Below, piece after piece: positions 1 through 9,221 of a stretch of DNA of 64,000 nt. Source of the stretch: Colimorpha_A sp900556615 (GTDB lineage Bacteria; Bacillota; Clostridia; Oscillospirales; CAG-272); the NCBI GenBank assembly GCA_963598415.1, contig CAVBUH010000029.1:78954-142953 (forward strand), given 5' to 3'. Within the stretch, counting starts at the first letter, position 1, and the number at the start of each line of letters is the position of its first letter. Under the pieces are notes generated by a model. The model worked only from the letters and a program-made list of their open reading frames with translations, was not told the DNA's origin and did no database searches. Position numbers and translations under genes: made by a program.

Positions 1-428
1 ATAATGCGTTTGATTACTTGCTTAAGAATAATCCTGAAAAAGATCTGACTCCTGGTCATACCGAGAACCTGACCTGCCTCATATTGTCCTTTAGGTATGG
101 AAGCAATACCGCCACGATATATTTCCGAAAAATACGCCGCGTAATTAATAATAAATGCAACGAGAACCGCAAGAAGCCTGTTGCTCATAGGAACATGGAA
201 TAACAGACCGGGACCGTAAAAAACAATTATTACCTGCAGCATCAGAGGCGTGCCTCTTATAATCCATACAAAAACCCGCATGAACCATGCAATCGGCTTT
301 ATTTTTGACATAGAACCAAAGGTTATCAGCAATCCGAGAGGTACCGCGCAAATTAATGTAACAAAAAAAATTAAAAGTGTGGTTTCAAATCCGCTGATAA
401 GCTCCGCAGTTACTCGAATAAACGACAT
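1..428 (-). CDS. Amino-acid ABC transporter permease (3' part cut by window edge)
   Basis: Inner-membrane permease of a polar amino-acid importer of the HisM/GlnP family. The frame is open from an ATG at 428 to the left edge, giving about 142 residues. The N-terminal half starts with a hydrophobic helix, carries the family motif RGTPLMLQ, and reaches the EAA-loop sequence YEAGQVLGM that docks the ATPase. An AAAGGG precedes the start. It lies downstream of the binding-protein gene in the same direction, separated by a hairpin; the ATPase gene is expected just outside the window. Family call is secure; substrate is not resolved beyond polar amino acid. Confidence 0.93.
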   Translation of the reverse strand, partial: MSFIRVTAELISGFETTLLIFFVTLICAVPLGLLITFGSMSKIKPIAWFMRVFVWIIRGTPLMLQVIIVFYGPGLLFHVPMSNRLLAVLVAFIINYAAYFSEIYRGGIASIPKGQYEAGQVLGMTRSQIFFRIILKQVIKRI

Positions 429-461
429 ATTGTTGCCCTTTCAAATGAAATTCGCACACAC

Positions 462-499
462 AAACACCTGACAGGAGATCGGTTCCACATCAGGTGTTT
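462..499 (-). promoter_or_regulatory. Intercistronic hairpin between binding protein and permease
   Basis: A perfect 10-bp inverted repeat (AAACACCTGA at 462-471, TCAGGTGTTT at 490-499) sits between the solute-binding gene and the permease gene. Only a weak T-rich tract follows on the minus strand. It is probably a leaky terminator or a 3'-end stabilising hairpin that keeps the binding protein more abundant than the permease. Confidence 0.6.
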
Positions 500-556
500 C
501 AGCGTAATTATAATTTTATATCTCTATGTTTTTCTAAAAGAGGCAAATCCAATGAT

Positions 557-1363
557 TTATCCTTTTTGATTCGAAATAAGCTGTTCAGCAACACCGTACT
601 TTTCCGCTATTTTATTAAGCGTACCGTCGGCAATCAGCTCATTGATCGCTGCATTTACTTTTTCAAGCGTTACAGGACTGTCTTTTCTGAATCCGATAGC
701 ATATTCCTCATAGGAGAGCTTCAGATTACTTACAATCATAAGATCGCTGTAATCGGTATTATCTCCTACAGAGGAGACAGCCATGACATAGTCAACGATT
801 GCTATATCCGCTGTCCCGGATTTCACTTCGATAAGTGCTTTTGTCTGTGTATCAACGCTTGTATAGTTCTTTTTGAGATGTTCATCCGCTTCGATGGCTT
901 TCTCCCCTGCCGACTTCGCTTCTGCTGCTGTTTTCGCACCGTCCATTGACTCGAGGGTAGTATATTTCTCGGCATCGGCTTTTCTGATAACGGCAACCTG
1001 CCAATTGTTCATATATGACTGTGACATGTCCATTTCTGCTTTCAGTTCGTCTGTAACCGTCATACCGTTCCAAATACAATCGATCGCCTTTGACTTCAGT
1101 TCAACAACCTTCTTGTCCCAAACAATTTTTACAAATTCCGCTTTTACGCCAAGCTTCTCGGTAACTTTTTCTGCAAATTCTGTTTCAAATCCCGTCCAAT
1201 TACCGTCATCGTCGGTATAATTCATCGGCTTAAATATCGTCACGCCGATTTTCAGCGTTCCCTTTGATTCAATATATTCCCAATCCTTTTTTGTATCCGC
1301 ACAGGATGAGAAAAGTACAAGCGCCATAGTCAAAATTAAAATCATCGATATAAGCTTTTTCAT
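557..1363 (-). CDS. Amino-acid ABC transporter substrate-binding lipoprotein (SBP_bac_3)
   Basis: Extracytoplasmic binding protein that delivers amino acids to the adjacent permease. It has 268 residues, normal for family 3. Residues 1-20 form a lipoprotein signal peptide ending in the lipobox LFSSC, so Cys21 should be lipidated. The mature part begins with the family 3 opening GTLKIGVTIFKPMNY, contains WTGFETEFAEKV, and ends with the typical KIAEKYGV helix. A consensus promoter lies upstream. Ligand specificity is not obvious; polar amino acids are most likely. Confidence 0.93.
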   Translation of the reverse strand: MKKLISMILILTMALVLFSSCADTKKDWEYIESKGTLKIGVTIFKPMNYTDDDGNWTGFETEFAEKVTEKLGVKAEFVKIVWDKKVVELKSKAIDCIWNGMTVTDELKAEMDMSQSYMNNWQVAVIRKADAEKYTTLESMDGAKTAAEAKSAGEKAIEADEHLKKNYTSVDTQTKALIEVKSGTADIAIVDYVMAVSSVGDNTDYSDLMIVSNLKLSYEEYAIGFRKDSPVTLEKVNAAINELIADGTLNKIAEKYGVAEQLISNQKG

Positions 1364-1400
1364 GTCAGATTCCTCTCAAATCTCTAAATAATATGCTGAT

Positions 1401-1429
1401 ATTTTATCATAGTAAAGCGTTAAAGTCAA
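1401..1429 (-). promoter_or_regulatory. Promoter for the amino-acid importer operon
   Basis: On the minus strand TTGACT (1429-1424) and TAAAAT (1406-1401) are separated by exactly 17 bp, about 38 bp upstream of the binding-protein start. This is a good vegetative sigma promoter. Confidence 0.65.
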
Positions 1430-1497
1430 TAGATATTTACTGAATTATATATTTTCGTCATAATAAGCAAAATCAGTGTAAAAAAACATGAATAAAG

Positions 1498-2109
1498 TCA
1501 TAAATACGCTATAACACGATGAATGGGGAAACCTTTTTCGGAAAAATTTCTCTCGTATTCTGTAAGAATGTTATCCGCAGCATATATGCTATTGTGAAGA
1601 TCTCTTGTAAGATCTCTGAGCTTAAAGCCCTCCTGCTCAAACTGCTCAAGAGAAAAATCGAACAGTCCGACATTGTCTGTTTTCAAAACGATATCACCAT
1701 CGGGTATTAAAATTTTTTTATAAAGATCAAGAAAGGCTTTGTAAGTAAGTCTTCTTTTATAATATCCTTTTTTGGGCCACGGATCCGAAAAATTCAGATA
1801 AATTCTGCTTACGGTTCTCTCTTCAAAAAAATCAAGAAGCCTTGAAGCATCACTGTTAATAAGCTTCACATTTCCGATATTCTCGGATTTAAGCTTCTCT
1901 GCCGCAAGAAGTATGATATCGCTAATCTTTTCCATAGCAATAAAATTTTTCTCGGAATGCCTTTTAGCTGATTCTAAAATAAAAGCCCCTTTCCCGCATC
2001 CTATCTCAAGTTCAACAGGGAATTTTTCTATTTTTGATTTATCTGATAAAAAATATTCTGAACAAGCGACAATTCTTTCTGCTCCATGCTTTTTTTTTCG
2101 CATTCTCAT
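1498..2109 (-). CDS. trmB: tRNA (guanine-N7-)-methyltransferase
   Basis: Cytosolic SAM-dependent enzyme forming m7G46 in tRNA variable loops. The SAM-binding motif EIGCGKGAFI and the TrmB signature SDPWPKKGYYKRRL are present, followed by the conserved C-terminal TEYE motif. The start at 2109 (MRMRKKKHG, 203 residues) matches the family N-terminus; an in-frame GTG at 2124 would add five residues. No strong ribosome binding site is visible for either. It stands alone between the importer and a divergent gene at 2257. Confidence 0.94.
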   Translation of the reverse strand: MRMRKKKHGAERIVACSEYFLSDKSKIEKFPVELEIGCGKGAFILESAKRHSEKNFIAMEKISDIILLAAEKLKSENIGNVKLINSDASRLLDFFEERTVSRIYLNFSDPWPKKGYYKRRLTYKAFLDLYKKILIPDGDIVLKTDNVGLFDFSLEQFEQEGFKLRDLTRDLHNSIYAADNILTEYERNFSEKGFPIHRVIAYL

Positions 2110-2256
2110 ATTGTATTTTCTCACAATCTTTGGTATAATATAAATTATGATGCTATTATACTATAAATTCAATTGGATTTCAAGCAATTTTTTATTTGAT
2201 AATCCGCTTCCGTATTTTTCGACGGACAATATTTTCTTGAAAGGAACCGTTCATAG

Positions 2257-3207
2257 ATGGATAAACAGACATTCTATACACAGCTTTCGGAAAAGCTTTC
2301 GGCGTTAGGAGTAGGCGAGGAATACATAAATCGCCATCTCAATCAGTTCGACAATTATTTTTCTGAAAAAAGCGATGAAGAAGTAAGTCAGGAGATTTCA
2401 AAGCTCGGAAGCATCGATCGTGTTGCAGCAAGAATAAAACGTATAACCGAAAAAACGGCGCTCGATAATGAAAGCAATGAGCATCAAGCTGCAACGGAAA
2501 CAGTACCCTGCGAATCCAATTCCGATGCTGATGAGACAGAATCGGAAAAATCTTCTGAAAAACGGCAGCAAACAGGTGAATTTTCATTTGTAACCCGAAA
2601 AAAAGAACCTGCATATGAAGCTTCTTTGGCTCAGAAGTACGATAGTAATACTCCACCCCAGAATCGTCAGAGTTCCGCATCTCTTTCTTCAAAAGATATA
2701 TCTAATCAAGATATAAAACGCTCGAAAGTCAAATCGGTAACAGAGACACCCCTCGGAACGGTCGGATATACTGTACCTGATAACGAAACAATTAAAAATA
2801 ATACCAGAAAATTTTGGCTACTGTTTGCCGCAACGCTTCCTTTAACAGCAGCAGTCGTTTTTGCCGTTGCTCTTCTCTTTGCATCTGCATTTTTTGCCAT
2901 AGCCGTTCTTATCATTGCCGCCGTTGCCCTTCTTGTCGCAATGACCGCAGCCGGTACGCTGACTTCGGTATTCGGACTTATTTTTGGCGTAGCACAAATG
3001 CTTTCCAGTTTGCCTATAGGTTTGTACGAATGCGGTTTAAGTATTATAATCGGTTCCGTTGTCCTTTTTTGCGGGATACTTGTTTATAATTTTGCAGTGC
3101 GGCTGATGCCTTTTGCCGCAAAATGGCTCCTTGTTTTTGCGAAATATGTGATAAAAAAAGCAAAGGAACTATATGTATACTTTAAAAAGGAGTGTATTGG
3201 AGGATGA
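2257..3207 (+). CDS. DUF1700-family membrane protein (HAAS-type N-terminus)
   Basis: A 316-residue protein. Residues 1-70 (MDKQTFYTQLSEKLSALGV...) look like the helical DUF1700/HAAS domain found with PadR-type regulators. Then comes a charged, low-complexity linker (about 70-185) and four or more hydrophobic helices (about 188-310). AAAGGAACCGTTCATAG precedes the ATG. It overlaps the following DUF4097-type gene by an ATGA junction, so the two are translationally coupled. DUF1700/DUF4097 pairs are commonly tied to envelope-stress operons; no PadR regulator is visible here. Confidence 0.8.
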   Translation: MDKQTFYTQLSEKLSALGVGEEYINRHLNQFDNYFSEKSDEEVSQEISKLGSIDRVAARIKRITEKTALDNESNEHQAATETVPCESNSDADETESEKSSEKRQQTGEFSFVTRKKEPAYEASLAQKYDSNTPPQNRQSSASLSSKDISNQDIKRSKVKSVTETPLGTVGYTVPDNETIKNNTRKFWLLFAATLPLTAAVVFAVALLFASAFFAIAVLIIAAVALLVAMTAAGTLTSVFGLIFGVAQMLSSLPIGLYECGLSIIIGSVVLFCGILVYNFAVRLMPFAAKWLLVFAKYVIKKAKELYVYFKKECIGG

Positions 3208-4100
3208 AACCTACTTCTTTAATTTTTCTTGCTCTTTCAGTAATACTGTTTGTCGGTGGATTCATGGCCTGCGGAATTGCGAAATCCATGGCTAAAACTC
3301 AAGGTATAAAAATCTATGATCAAGAAATAAATGCGGAGGGAGACTCCGTATATACCTATAATATTTCTGACGAAAGCATAACAAAGCTCTCTCTTGTGTT
3401 TGCCGATGTGGATGTGAATATAATCGGTACTGCTGAAGACAGCTATATCGAACTGAAAAATTTTGATGTTAACTCATATAAAACTACACTTAGTGGTTCG
3501 TCAGTAACAATAAACGGAACTGTCAGCTTTATTTCCTCCATGATTGATATGAGCGGAGGCGGTATACAGTTTAAAGGATTAAGGTATTTCTTTCTCGACA
3601 AACCCGATCCTGACAGACCGAAAACAGTTAATATATATATATCTGAAAATTCCGGTCTGAAAAGTCTTAATGTCACCACAGAAAAAGGAACCGTCTATTG
3701 TAAGAATCTTTCTAATCCAATTGATTATTATATAACGACAAATGATTCGGACATTGTTTTTGATAAAATCGAAACCATTTCCATTGCGGAACTCAAAACA
3801 ACAAACGGAAATATTTCGATAACGACATCTGAAATAGCAACGCTTTCGGCAAATATTGAAAACGGCAATCTTTTGGTTGAAGCCAACGGAGCCTATTCTG
3901 CCAATCTCGCTACTTATAATCTTATGGCAACGGAAGGAATTGTTACCTATAACGGAACAAAGTCAGAAGAAACGCCCGGTGAACTGAAAATCACTTCCCC
4001 CGCACCAAAATGCCTTATTAAAGCACTTGTAACAAACGGTAATATTACTGTAAATGACGGTGCAACCGACGAATCTCTTGCAATTTCTGCCACCGAGTAA
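3204..4100 (+). CDS. DUF4097-like beta-repeat membrane-anchored protein
   Basis: A 298-residue protein with an N-terminal membrane anchor (about 5-27) and an extracellular region rich in short beta strands (LSLVFADVDVNIIG, SVTINGTVSF, ITTNDSDIVF, NGNISITTSE, NGNITVN), typical of DUF4097 beta-helix proteins. The ATG at 3204 overlaps the stop of the preceding gene (ATGA) and has AAGGAG 11 nt upstream; an in-frame GTG at 3192 is possible but the SD overlaps it. Function unknown; probably an envelope-associated partner of the DUF1700 protein. Confidence 0.75.
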   Translation: MKPTSLIFLALSVILFVGGFMACGIAKSMAKTQGIKIYDQEINAEGDSVYTYNISDESITKLSLVFADVDVNIIGTAEDSYIELKNFDVNSYKTTLSGSSVTINGTVSFISSMIDMSGGGIQFKGLRYFFLDKPDPDRPKTVNIYISENSGLKSLNVTTEKGTVYCKNLSNPIDYYITTNDSDIVFDKIETISIAELKTTNGNISITTSEIATLSANIENGNLLVEANGAYSANLATYNLMATEGIVTYNGTKSEETPGELKITSPAPKCLIKALVTNGNITVNDGATDESLAISATE

Positions 4101-4176
4101 ACAGCATTGCTTTGAATAATTCATCAGCTTATGGGGAATATTTATTATGCCAATAAATATTAAGGAGCTGATAGAA

Positions 4177-4395
4177 ATGTTAGATAAAATTGCATTGGCA
4201 TTAGTTATAATCGGCGGAATAAATTGGGGCAGCATTGGTCTGTTCAGATTTGATATCGTTGCATGGTTATTCGGCGGCCAAACCGCTATAGTAAGCAGAA
4301 TCGTATATACCCTTGTCGGTCTTGCCGCCCTGTGGTGCATCTCGCTTTTGTTCAGAACAGATTCCGAAACAGTTGAAAGGCATCACCCGCAATAA
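4177..4395 (+). CDS. DUF378 family small membrane protein
   Basis: A 72-residue protein with two hydrophobic helices and the DUF378 signature GGINWGSIGLFRFDIVAWLFG. The ATG at 4177 has AAGGAG 9 nt upstream, which decides against the earlier in-frame ATG at 4147. DUF378 proteins are widespread in Firmicutes and of unknown function. It may be co-transcribed with the two envelope genes before it (76-nt gap). Confidence 0.85.
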   Translation: MLDKIALALVIIGGINWGSIGLFRFDIVAWLFGGQTAIVSRIVYTLVGLAALWCISLLFRTDSETVERHHPQ

Positions 4396-4459
4396 AACGG
4401 TTTCCTTTCCTTATGCAGGATAACGCGACGAACTCAACGGAGTTATTTTTCGCCAAGTT

Positions 4460-4650
4460 TTAAGGCAACACCGCCGCGGATGTACGGCTATCGCCTTTAT
4501 TGCGCATATGCTTGCCTCTATTCCGTCATACTTCACCAATTTCGTAGGCAGAGGTACCACTCTTGTCTCCTCAATTTGTATCGTCTGACGAAAAAAAAAA
4601 AAAATCCGGCGGCGCATCTGCGCAACAATCCTTGTACAGTATTGCCTTAA
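4460..4650 (-). repeat. Dispersed TTAA-flanked repeat, copy A
   Basis: Member of the roughly 170-bp family described in the findings. Ends are TTAAGGCAACACCG and AGTATTGCCTTAA (inverted). This copy is longer because of a run of 14 A (14 T on the peptide strand). The minus strand keeps an open frame through the element encoding the conserved IEETRVVPLPTKLVKYDG peptide, with an ATG near the left end of that strand; the frame runs on past the far end. Confidence 0.85.
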
Positions 4651-4662
4651 GTTATCATAATT

Positions 4663-4696
4663 GGGGGACTGTTTGCGTTAATGCAAACAGTCCCCC
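4663..4696 (-). terminator. Terminator hairpin after the FtsX-type permease gene
   Basis: Perfect 14-bp inverted repeat (GGGGGACTGTTTGC / GCAAACAGTCCCCC) with a 6-nt loop immediately after the minus-strand stop at 4702. There is no long U tract on that strand, so efficiency is uncertain. Confidence 0.65.
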
Positions 4697-4701
4697 GTTG
4701 T

Positions 4702-7497
4702 TTATTCAGCGGATTTCAAAGATTCCGCCATATTGATACCGTTTATTTTTCTTCTCATAACAAGCTCAACAATGAAAGCAAATAGGAAGGTAAGACATAT
4801 TGCCAAGAGGTAGCTTAGGGGCTTTATAACGATATCAAATGAAACCATGTCTATTTTGATACAGTTGATAACAAAGCCGTGAAGCCACATACCGAGCGGT
4901 ATTCCGAATACTGCTCCCATTGCGGTAAGAATCAGATTTTCCCGGAAAACATAGGCACAGGACTCAGAGGGATAAAAGCCAAGCACTTTTATAGTCGCAA
5001 TTTCCCTGCTCCGTTCCGTTATATTGATATTACTCAAATTAAATAGCACAACAAAAGCAAGCGCGCTTGCACAGAATATAACCAACCACACGATTGAATC
5101 GAGACTTTTCATCATGCTATCAACGCGATTTTTTATATCCGCATTAACCGTTACATTAATTACACCACTCTCCTCCATTAAAGCAGCTGATACTTCATGC
5201 AAATCCATATTTTCTGCAGCAAAGGCATATGCGTTTCGTATTTCATAACCAAGCTCCGCAATACTGTCATAAGAGATAAAAGCGTAATTATAAACATAAT
5301 TGTCGCAAATACCGCTTACCGTAAACTCTGTTTCATTAAAATCAATGTCCCTGATAACAATTTTATCTCCTATGGCTATTCCGAGGGAATCAGCGGTTTT
5401 TTTATCAAGAACAGCTTCTCCTATTTTCGGAGCGGGGATAATATTTTCTCCGTCATGAAGCTTTATAAAGTCTGTAATTTTATCAGAAACAGCGGCAACA
5501 ACGCTGACGGTTTTAACGTTAGATTTATCGATAATATCTCCGCTTCCCTGGTAGACAAACTCACACATGGAAAGCTTATCCATATTATTTTTGCAAAATA
5601 AATCCCGTTCTTCCGCTGTAATATTACTGTCAAAGCTGATAACATAATCATATACCGTAACATTATCAAATTGCAGGTTGGCAATATTGGAGATAGAATC
5701 TCTTATTCCGAAGCCTGTGAGGACAAGTGCAGTACACCCGCCTATACCGAGTATCATCATAAAAAGCCGTCTTTTGTAACGGAATATATTTCTAAACGAT
5801 ACTTTTCTGAGGAACGGAAGACGTTTCCATATAAAGGTAACTCTCTCTAAAAGAATGCGCTTCCCCGCTTTAGGAGCTTTAGGTCTTACAAGCTCGGCAG
5901 GACGCCTTGCAAATTCCTTGCGGCAGGAAATGAGCGTTGAACCAATTGAGCAGAGCATCGCAGCCGCAAAAGATATAACGGCGAGCTTCCCATCGAACAC
6001 ATACTCGATCGGTGCAAAACCGTAAAGCATATCATAGGCTCGCCATATTGCAAGCGGGAAAAGATATGTTCCGGCAGCAAAGCCCGATATACACCCGATA
6101 AGCGCTGCGCTTCCTGAATAAAAAACATATTTTCCCGTAATCGCCGCGCTTCCACAGCCGAGCGCCTTAAGGGTTCCTATTTGGGTACGCTCTTCATCCA
6201 CCATTCTGGTCATCGTGGTAGTACAAACAAGAGCCGCTACCAAAAAAAAGAATACGGGAAATACTTTTGCAATTCCGTCTACAATTTTGGAATCGCTTTC
6301 AAAACAGGAATATCCTATGTTATCATCTCTCGTGAAAAGATAAACGGTCGGCTCAGCCATTTCGTTTATTTCTTTTTCGGCTTGGGAGATTTTCTCCGCC
6401 GCGTTTTTCAATTTACTTTCCCCGTCAGAAAGAAGTTTTTCAGCTTCCTCACATTCCTGCAGCGCCGCATCAAGAGATAAAAGGGCTTCTGAAAGAAGGT
6501 TATATTCTTTCCCTTCTTTAATTCCAATATTTTCAAGTGCGGTAATAGAAACAAGCACTTCTGAACGCTTTTCTTGAATAATATCTGAAAAAGCCTCAAT
6601 CTGCTCAGCAGCACTTTTTCCTTCCAACTCTCCGGAAATCGAGGAAATAAAATCAAACCTGTCGTAAAACGCCTTTAGCGTGTTGGCTGTCACCGAATTA
6701 AATTTTTCAATTTCTTCGCTATATTCTTGCTTTCTATCAGACAGTTCCGAAAGCGCCTCGTTTTGTAATAAAGTAAATCTTTCCATGCTGACTGTTTTAT
6801 TTTTATTCTCGACGGACGTTTCTATCGAAGAAATCAGTTCATCATATTCCTTCGACATAATATATGCTTTGTCTTCAAGAGTGAGAAAAACCTCACTGTA
6901 TAAATCCGTTTCAAAACCGTCATAAGGAATATAGGCATATGCGCTGATTGTTCCGTCTCCAAGCTTTGTATTTCCGCGCTCAATATTGAGATAATAAGAT
7001 GAAGAAACAATTCCGCAAACCGTATATTCGGAATGAGAAAAAATTTTGTCATCTGTAGTTATCGTCTTTCCGATACAGCTCTCATCATATCGTTCCGAAT
7101 CAAGAACGCATTCATCCGATTTTTCCGGGAGTCTGCCGGCAACCACCGAAAGTTTATTTATTTTTTCAGTCAGCGAATGAACCTTAAAAACTCTTTCCGT
7201 GCCGTTGATTTTAAACACGGCATCGGCGGAAAACGCCCCTTCCGCATACTCTATGCCGTCCAGCGATGTCAACCCGTTAATTTCATCATCAGTATATCCA
7301 ATCGAAGAAAGAAGCCTGAAATCATACATATTTGATTCGGTAACATATTGATCGGCAGTTTCAAGCATTGAGTGTCTTGTAACCTTTAAGCCTGAGAAAA
7401 AACCCACTCCGAGAGCGATTATGACAATGATCGCAAGATATCTGCCGAACGATCCTTTTATTTCACGAAAGGTACTTTTGATCAGCGACGATTTCAT
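4702..7497 (-). CDS. ABC transporter permease, FtsX/MacB type
   Basis: A large (931 residues) membrane protein with two FtsX-like domains. An N-terminal membrane helix (about 13-33) is followed by a long extracytoplasmic region that includes a predicted coiled coil (about 225-385, many E/K heptads). A first set of helices (about 405-520) contains the FtsX loop MVDEERTQIGTLKALG. A second half repeats the pattern and ends with ITERSREIATIKVLG and three further helices. The start at 7497 is chosen because AAGGA lies 8 nt upstream; an ATG at 7515 overlaps the ATPase stop. It forms a two-gene system with that ATPase. Likely exports a peptide or lipid or acts in envelope stress; substrate unknown. 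Confidence 0.88.
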   Translation of the reverse strand: MKSSLIKSTFREIKGSFGRYLAIIVIIALGVGFFSGLKVTRHSMLETADQYVTESNMYDFRLLSSIGYTDDEINGLTSLDGIEYAEGAFSADAVFKINGTERVFKVHSLTEKINKLSVVAGRLPEKSDECVLDSERYDESCIGKTITTDDKIFSHSEYTVCGIVSSSYYLNIERGNTKLGDGTISAYAYIPYDGFETDLYSEVFLTLEDKAYIMSKEYDELISSIETSVENKNKTVSMERFTLLQNEALSELSDRKQEYSEEIEKFNSVTANTLKAFYDRFDFISSISGELEGKSAAEQIEAFSDIIQEKRSEVLVSITALENIGIKEGKEYNLLSEALLSLDAALQECEEAEKLLSDGESKLKNAAEKISQAEKEINEMAEPTVYLFTRDDNIGYSCFESDSKIVDGIAKVFPVFFFLVAALVCTTTMTRMVDEERTQIGTLKALGCGSAAITGKYVFYSGSAALIGCISGFAAGTYLFPLAIWRAYDMLYGFAPIEYVFDGKLAVISFAAAMLCSIGSTLISCRKEFARRPAELVRPKAPKAGKRILLERVTFIWKRLPFLRKVSFRNIFRYKRRLFMMILGIGGCTALVLTGFGIRDSISNIANLQFDNVTVYDYVISFDSNITAEERDLFCKNNMDKLSMCEFVYQGSGDIIDKSNVKTVSVVAAVSDKITDFIKLHDGENIIPAPKIGEAVLDKKTADSLGIAIGDKIVIRDIDFNETEFTVSGICDNYVYNYAFISYDSIAELGYEIRNAYAFAAENMDLHEVSAALMEESGVINVTVNADIKNRVDSMMKSLDSIVWLVIFCASALAFVVLFNLSNINITERSREIATIKVLGFYPSESCAYVFRENLILTAMGAVFGIPLGMWLHGFVINCIKIDMVSFDIVIKPLSYLLAICLTFLFAFIVELVMRRKINGINMAESLKSAE

Positions 7498-7508
7498 ATG
7501 CTCCATCC

Positions 7509-8213
7509 TTACCATTCTATATTTTCAACAGGTATAATATGATTATTGAGTTCTGTACTCAGTACCGTCCCGTTTTTTATCCGAATAATTCTGTCCGCCA
7601 TAGCCGTAAGTGCAGAATTATGAGTAATAATGACAACCGTCATTCCCTTTTCCCGCGACATATCCTGCAGGAGCTTAAGAATTGATTTTCCGGTCTGATA
7701 ATCAAGTGCCCCGGTAGGTTCATCACAGAGCATAAGAGATGGATTCTTGGCAAGTGCTCTTGCTATCGCTACTCTCTGCTGCTCTCCACCGGAAAGCTGC
7801 GCAGGAAAATTATTTGTTCTTTCCTCAAGACCGACTTGTTTCAATACCGTTTTCGCGTCAAGGGGATCTTTTGAAAGCTGGGTGGAAATCTCAACATTTT
7901 CAAGAGCGGTAAGATTCGGTATGAGATTATAAAATTGAAAAACGAACCCGATATCATGGCGTCTGTATTCTGCAAGCTTTTTTGCATTATAGTCTGAAAT
8001 TTTTTTGTCCCCAAGATACACTGCGCCGGATGTAAGGCTGTCCATACCCCCGAGTATATTGAGCAGCGTGGTTTTTCCTGCTCCCGATTGACCTACAATG
8101 ACGCAGATTTCTCCCTTTCCGATCTCAAAGCTTACATCATGAAGAGCACGAACCTCTACCTCTCCTGACTTATAAATTTTTTCGACTTTTTCAAATCTGA
8201 CAAAACCGTTCAT
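7509..8213 (-). CDS. ABC transporter ATP-binding protein, MacB/LolD type
   Basis: A 234-residue ATPase that energises the adjacent FtsX-type permease. Walker A GQSGAGKTT, signature LSGGEQQRVAIARAL, and Walker B LMLCDEPTGALD are all present, with the family-typical EVRALHDVSFEIGKGE opening. Its stop lies 11 nt before the chosen permease start, so the two are one operon with the ATPase first. Confidence 0.93.
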   Translation of the reverse strand: MNGFVRFEKVEKIYKSGEVEVRALHDVSFEIGKGEICVIVGQSGAGKTTLLNILGGMDSLTSGAVYLGDKKISDYNAKKLAEYRRHDIGFVFQFYNLIPNLTALENVEISTQLSKDPLDAKTVLKQVGLEERTNNFPAQLSGGEQQRVAIARALAKNPSLMLCDEPTGALDYQTGKSILKLLQDMSREKGMTVVIITHNSALTAMADRIIRIKNGTVLSTELNNHIIPVENIEW

Positions 8214-8553
8214 TTCTTTATCTCCCGATCCTACTGTATATTATAATAATTATATCAATCAATATTTCATCAATAATGGAAAAACATTTAAATATTATTA
8301 CGATAAAATTAAATAATATATTAACTATCGAATAACTACCAAAAAAATATGCGGGCAACAAGAATCAAGCTTGTCACACCGCATATTTTATTAGTATCTG
8401 ATGAATAATCGCAAATTCGTTTACGGTTTTGCATAGAATGAACAGTTTATCCTTTGGACACGGTATCACATAATCATCTCAAGGAGAAAAACGTTTACTG
8501 CCTTTATTGTCTGCCATAATTTTAACAAATGGCGCATGATTTTGCCTCCGCTT
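8214..8553. other. Intergenic region with a terminator
   Basis: This 340-bp gap contains the AT-rich upstream region of the ABC operon (8214-8340) and the terminator at 8341-8388. Between 8390 and 8553 no gene or motif was recognised. Confidence 0.5.
8341..8388 (-). terminator. Intrinsic terminator of the mutS-mutL-tgt-rluA cluster
   Basis: AAATATGCGG (8345-8354) pairs with CCGCATATTT (8379-8388); an inner ACAAG/CTTGT strengthens the stem. On the minus strand the stem runs into a T-rich tract (complement of the A run from 8341). It lies about 165 bp after the last gene of the cluster. Confidence 0.75.
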
Positions 8554-9219
8554 TTATTTTACCGGAGGTACACTATCATAATTCCAAGTCTCCTTGAAAA
8601 TGTTTTCGTCCGGTTCTGACAGGAATTCAAGAGTTTTCCCGGTTACAGGATGTATAAAAGACAGCCGATAAGACCACAACGCAATCTGACCTTTGCCTCC
8701 GCCGTACCGTCCGTCTCCGCAAAGAGGCAATCCGCGCGAGGCAAACTGCACACGGATCTGATGTGTTCTTCCGGTATGAAGTCTTACAAGAACGAGGGTT
8801 CTCCCATCGCGTACCTGCAGCGTCTTATATTCAAGAGAAGCATCACGCGCGCCTTTTCTCTGCTTCTTTATGACATACGTCTTGTTTGTTCTTTCATCAT
8901 GAAAAAGCCAATCGCGAAGGATTCCATCCGGCTGCCGGGGGACTCCGTTCAATACCGCAAGGTATTCCTTTACGGTTTTCTCTTTATCGGCAAGACAAGC
9001 GCTGAGTTTTCCCGTTATTTTTTCATTAAGCGAATAAACCATCACTCCACCTACAGCTTTGTCAAGTCTGTGGACGGTACCGACATAAGTCTCATTGAGA
9101 AGATCTTTCAGGGCGTGCGGAACATTTTGTTCTTTTTCAGATTCCTGTGATAAAAGCTCCGGAGGTTTCACACAAACAACAAGTGAACTGTCATGATAGA
9201 GAATCCTTAGCTCTTTCAT
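8554..9219 (-). CDS. RluA-family pseudouridine synthase
   Basis: Converts specific uridines in rRNA or tRNA to pseudouridine. At 221 residues it lacks the N-terminal S4 domain of RluD, so it is of the short RluA/TruC type. The catalytic motif is HRLDKAVGGVMVY with the nucleophilic Asp, followed by LVRLHTGRTHQIRVQFAS and GDGRYGG, which are family signatures. The start codon is 2 nt past the tgt stop, so it is in one transcript with tgt. Exact target site is not deducible. Confidence 0.9.
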   Translation of the reverse strand: MKELRILYHDSSLVVCVKPPELLSQESEKEQNVPHALKDLLNETYVGTVHRLDKAVGGVMVYSLNEKITGKLSACLADKEKTVKEYLAVLNGVPRQPDGILRDWLFHDERTNKTYVIKKQRKGARDASLEYKTLQVRDGRTLVLVRLHTGRTHQIRVQFASRGLPLCGDGRYGGGKGQIALWSYRLSFIHPVTGKTLEFLSEPDENIFKETWNYDSVPPVK

Positions 9220-9221
9220 GT

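Noticed and set aside
8650..9150. Long plus-strand ORF opposite the pseudouridine synthase
   Set aside because: The opposite strand has clear catalytic motifs; this frame is an antisense shadow.
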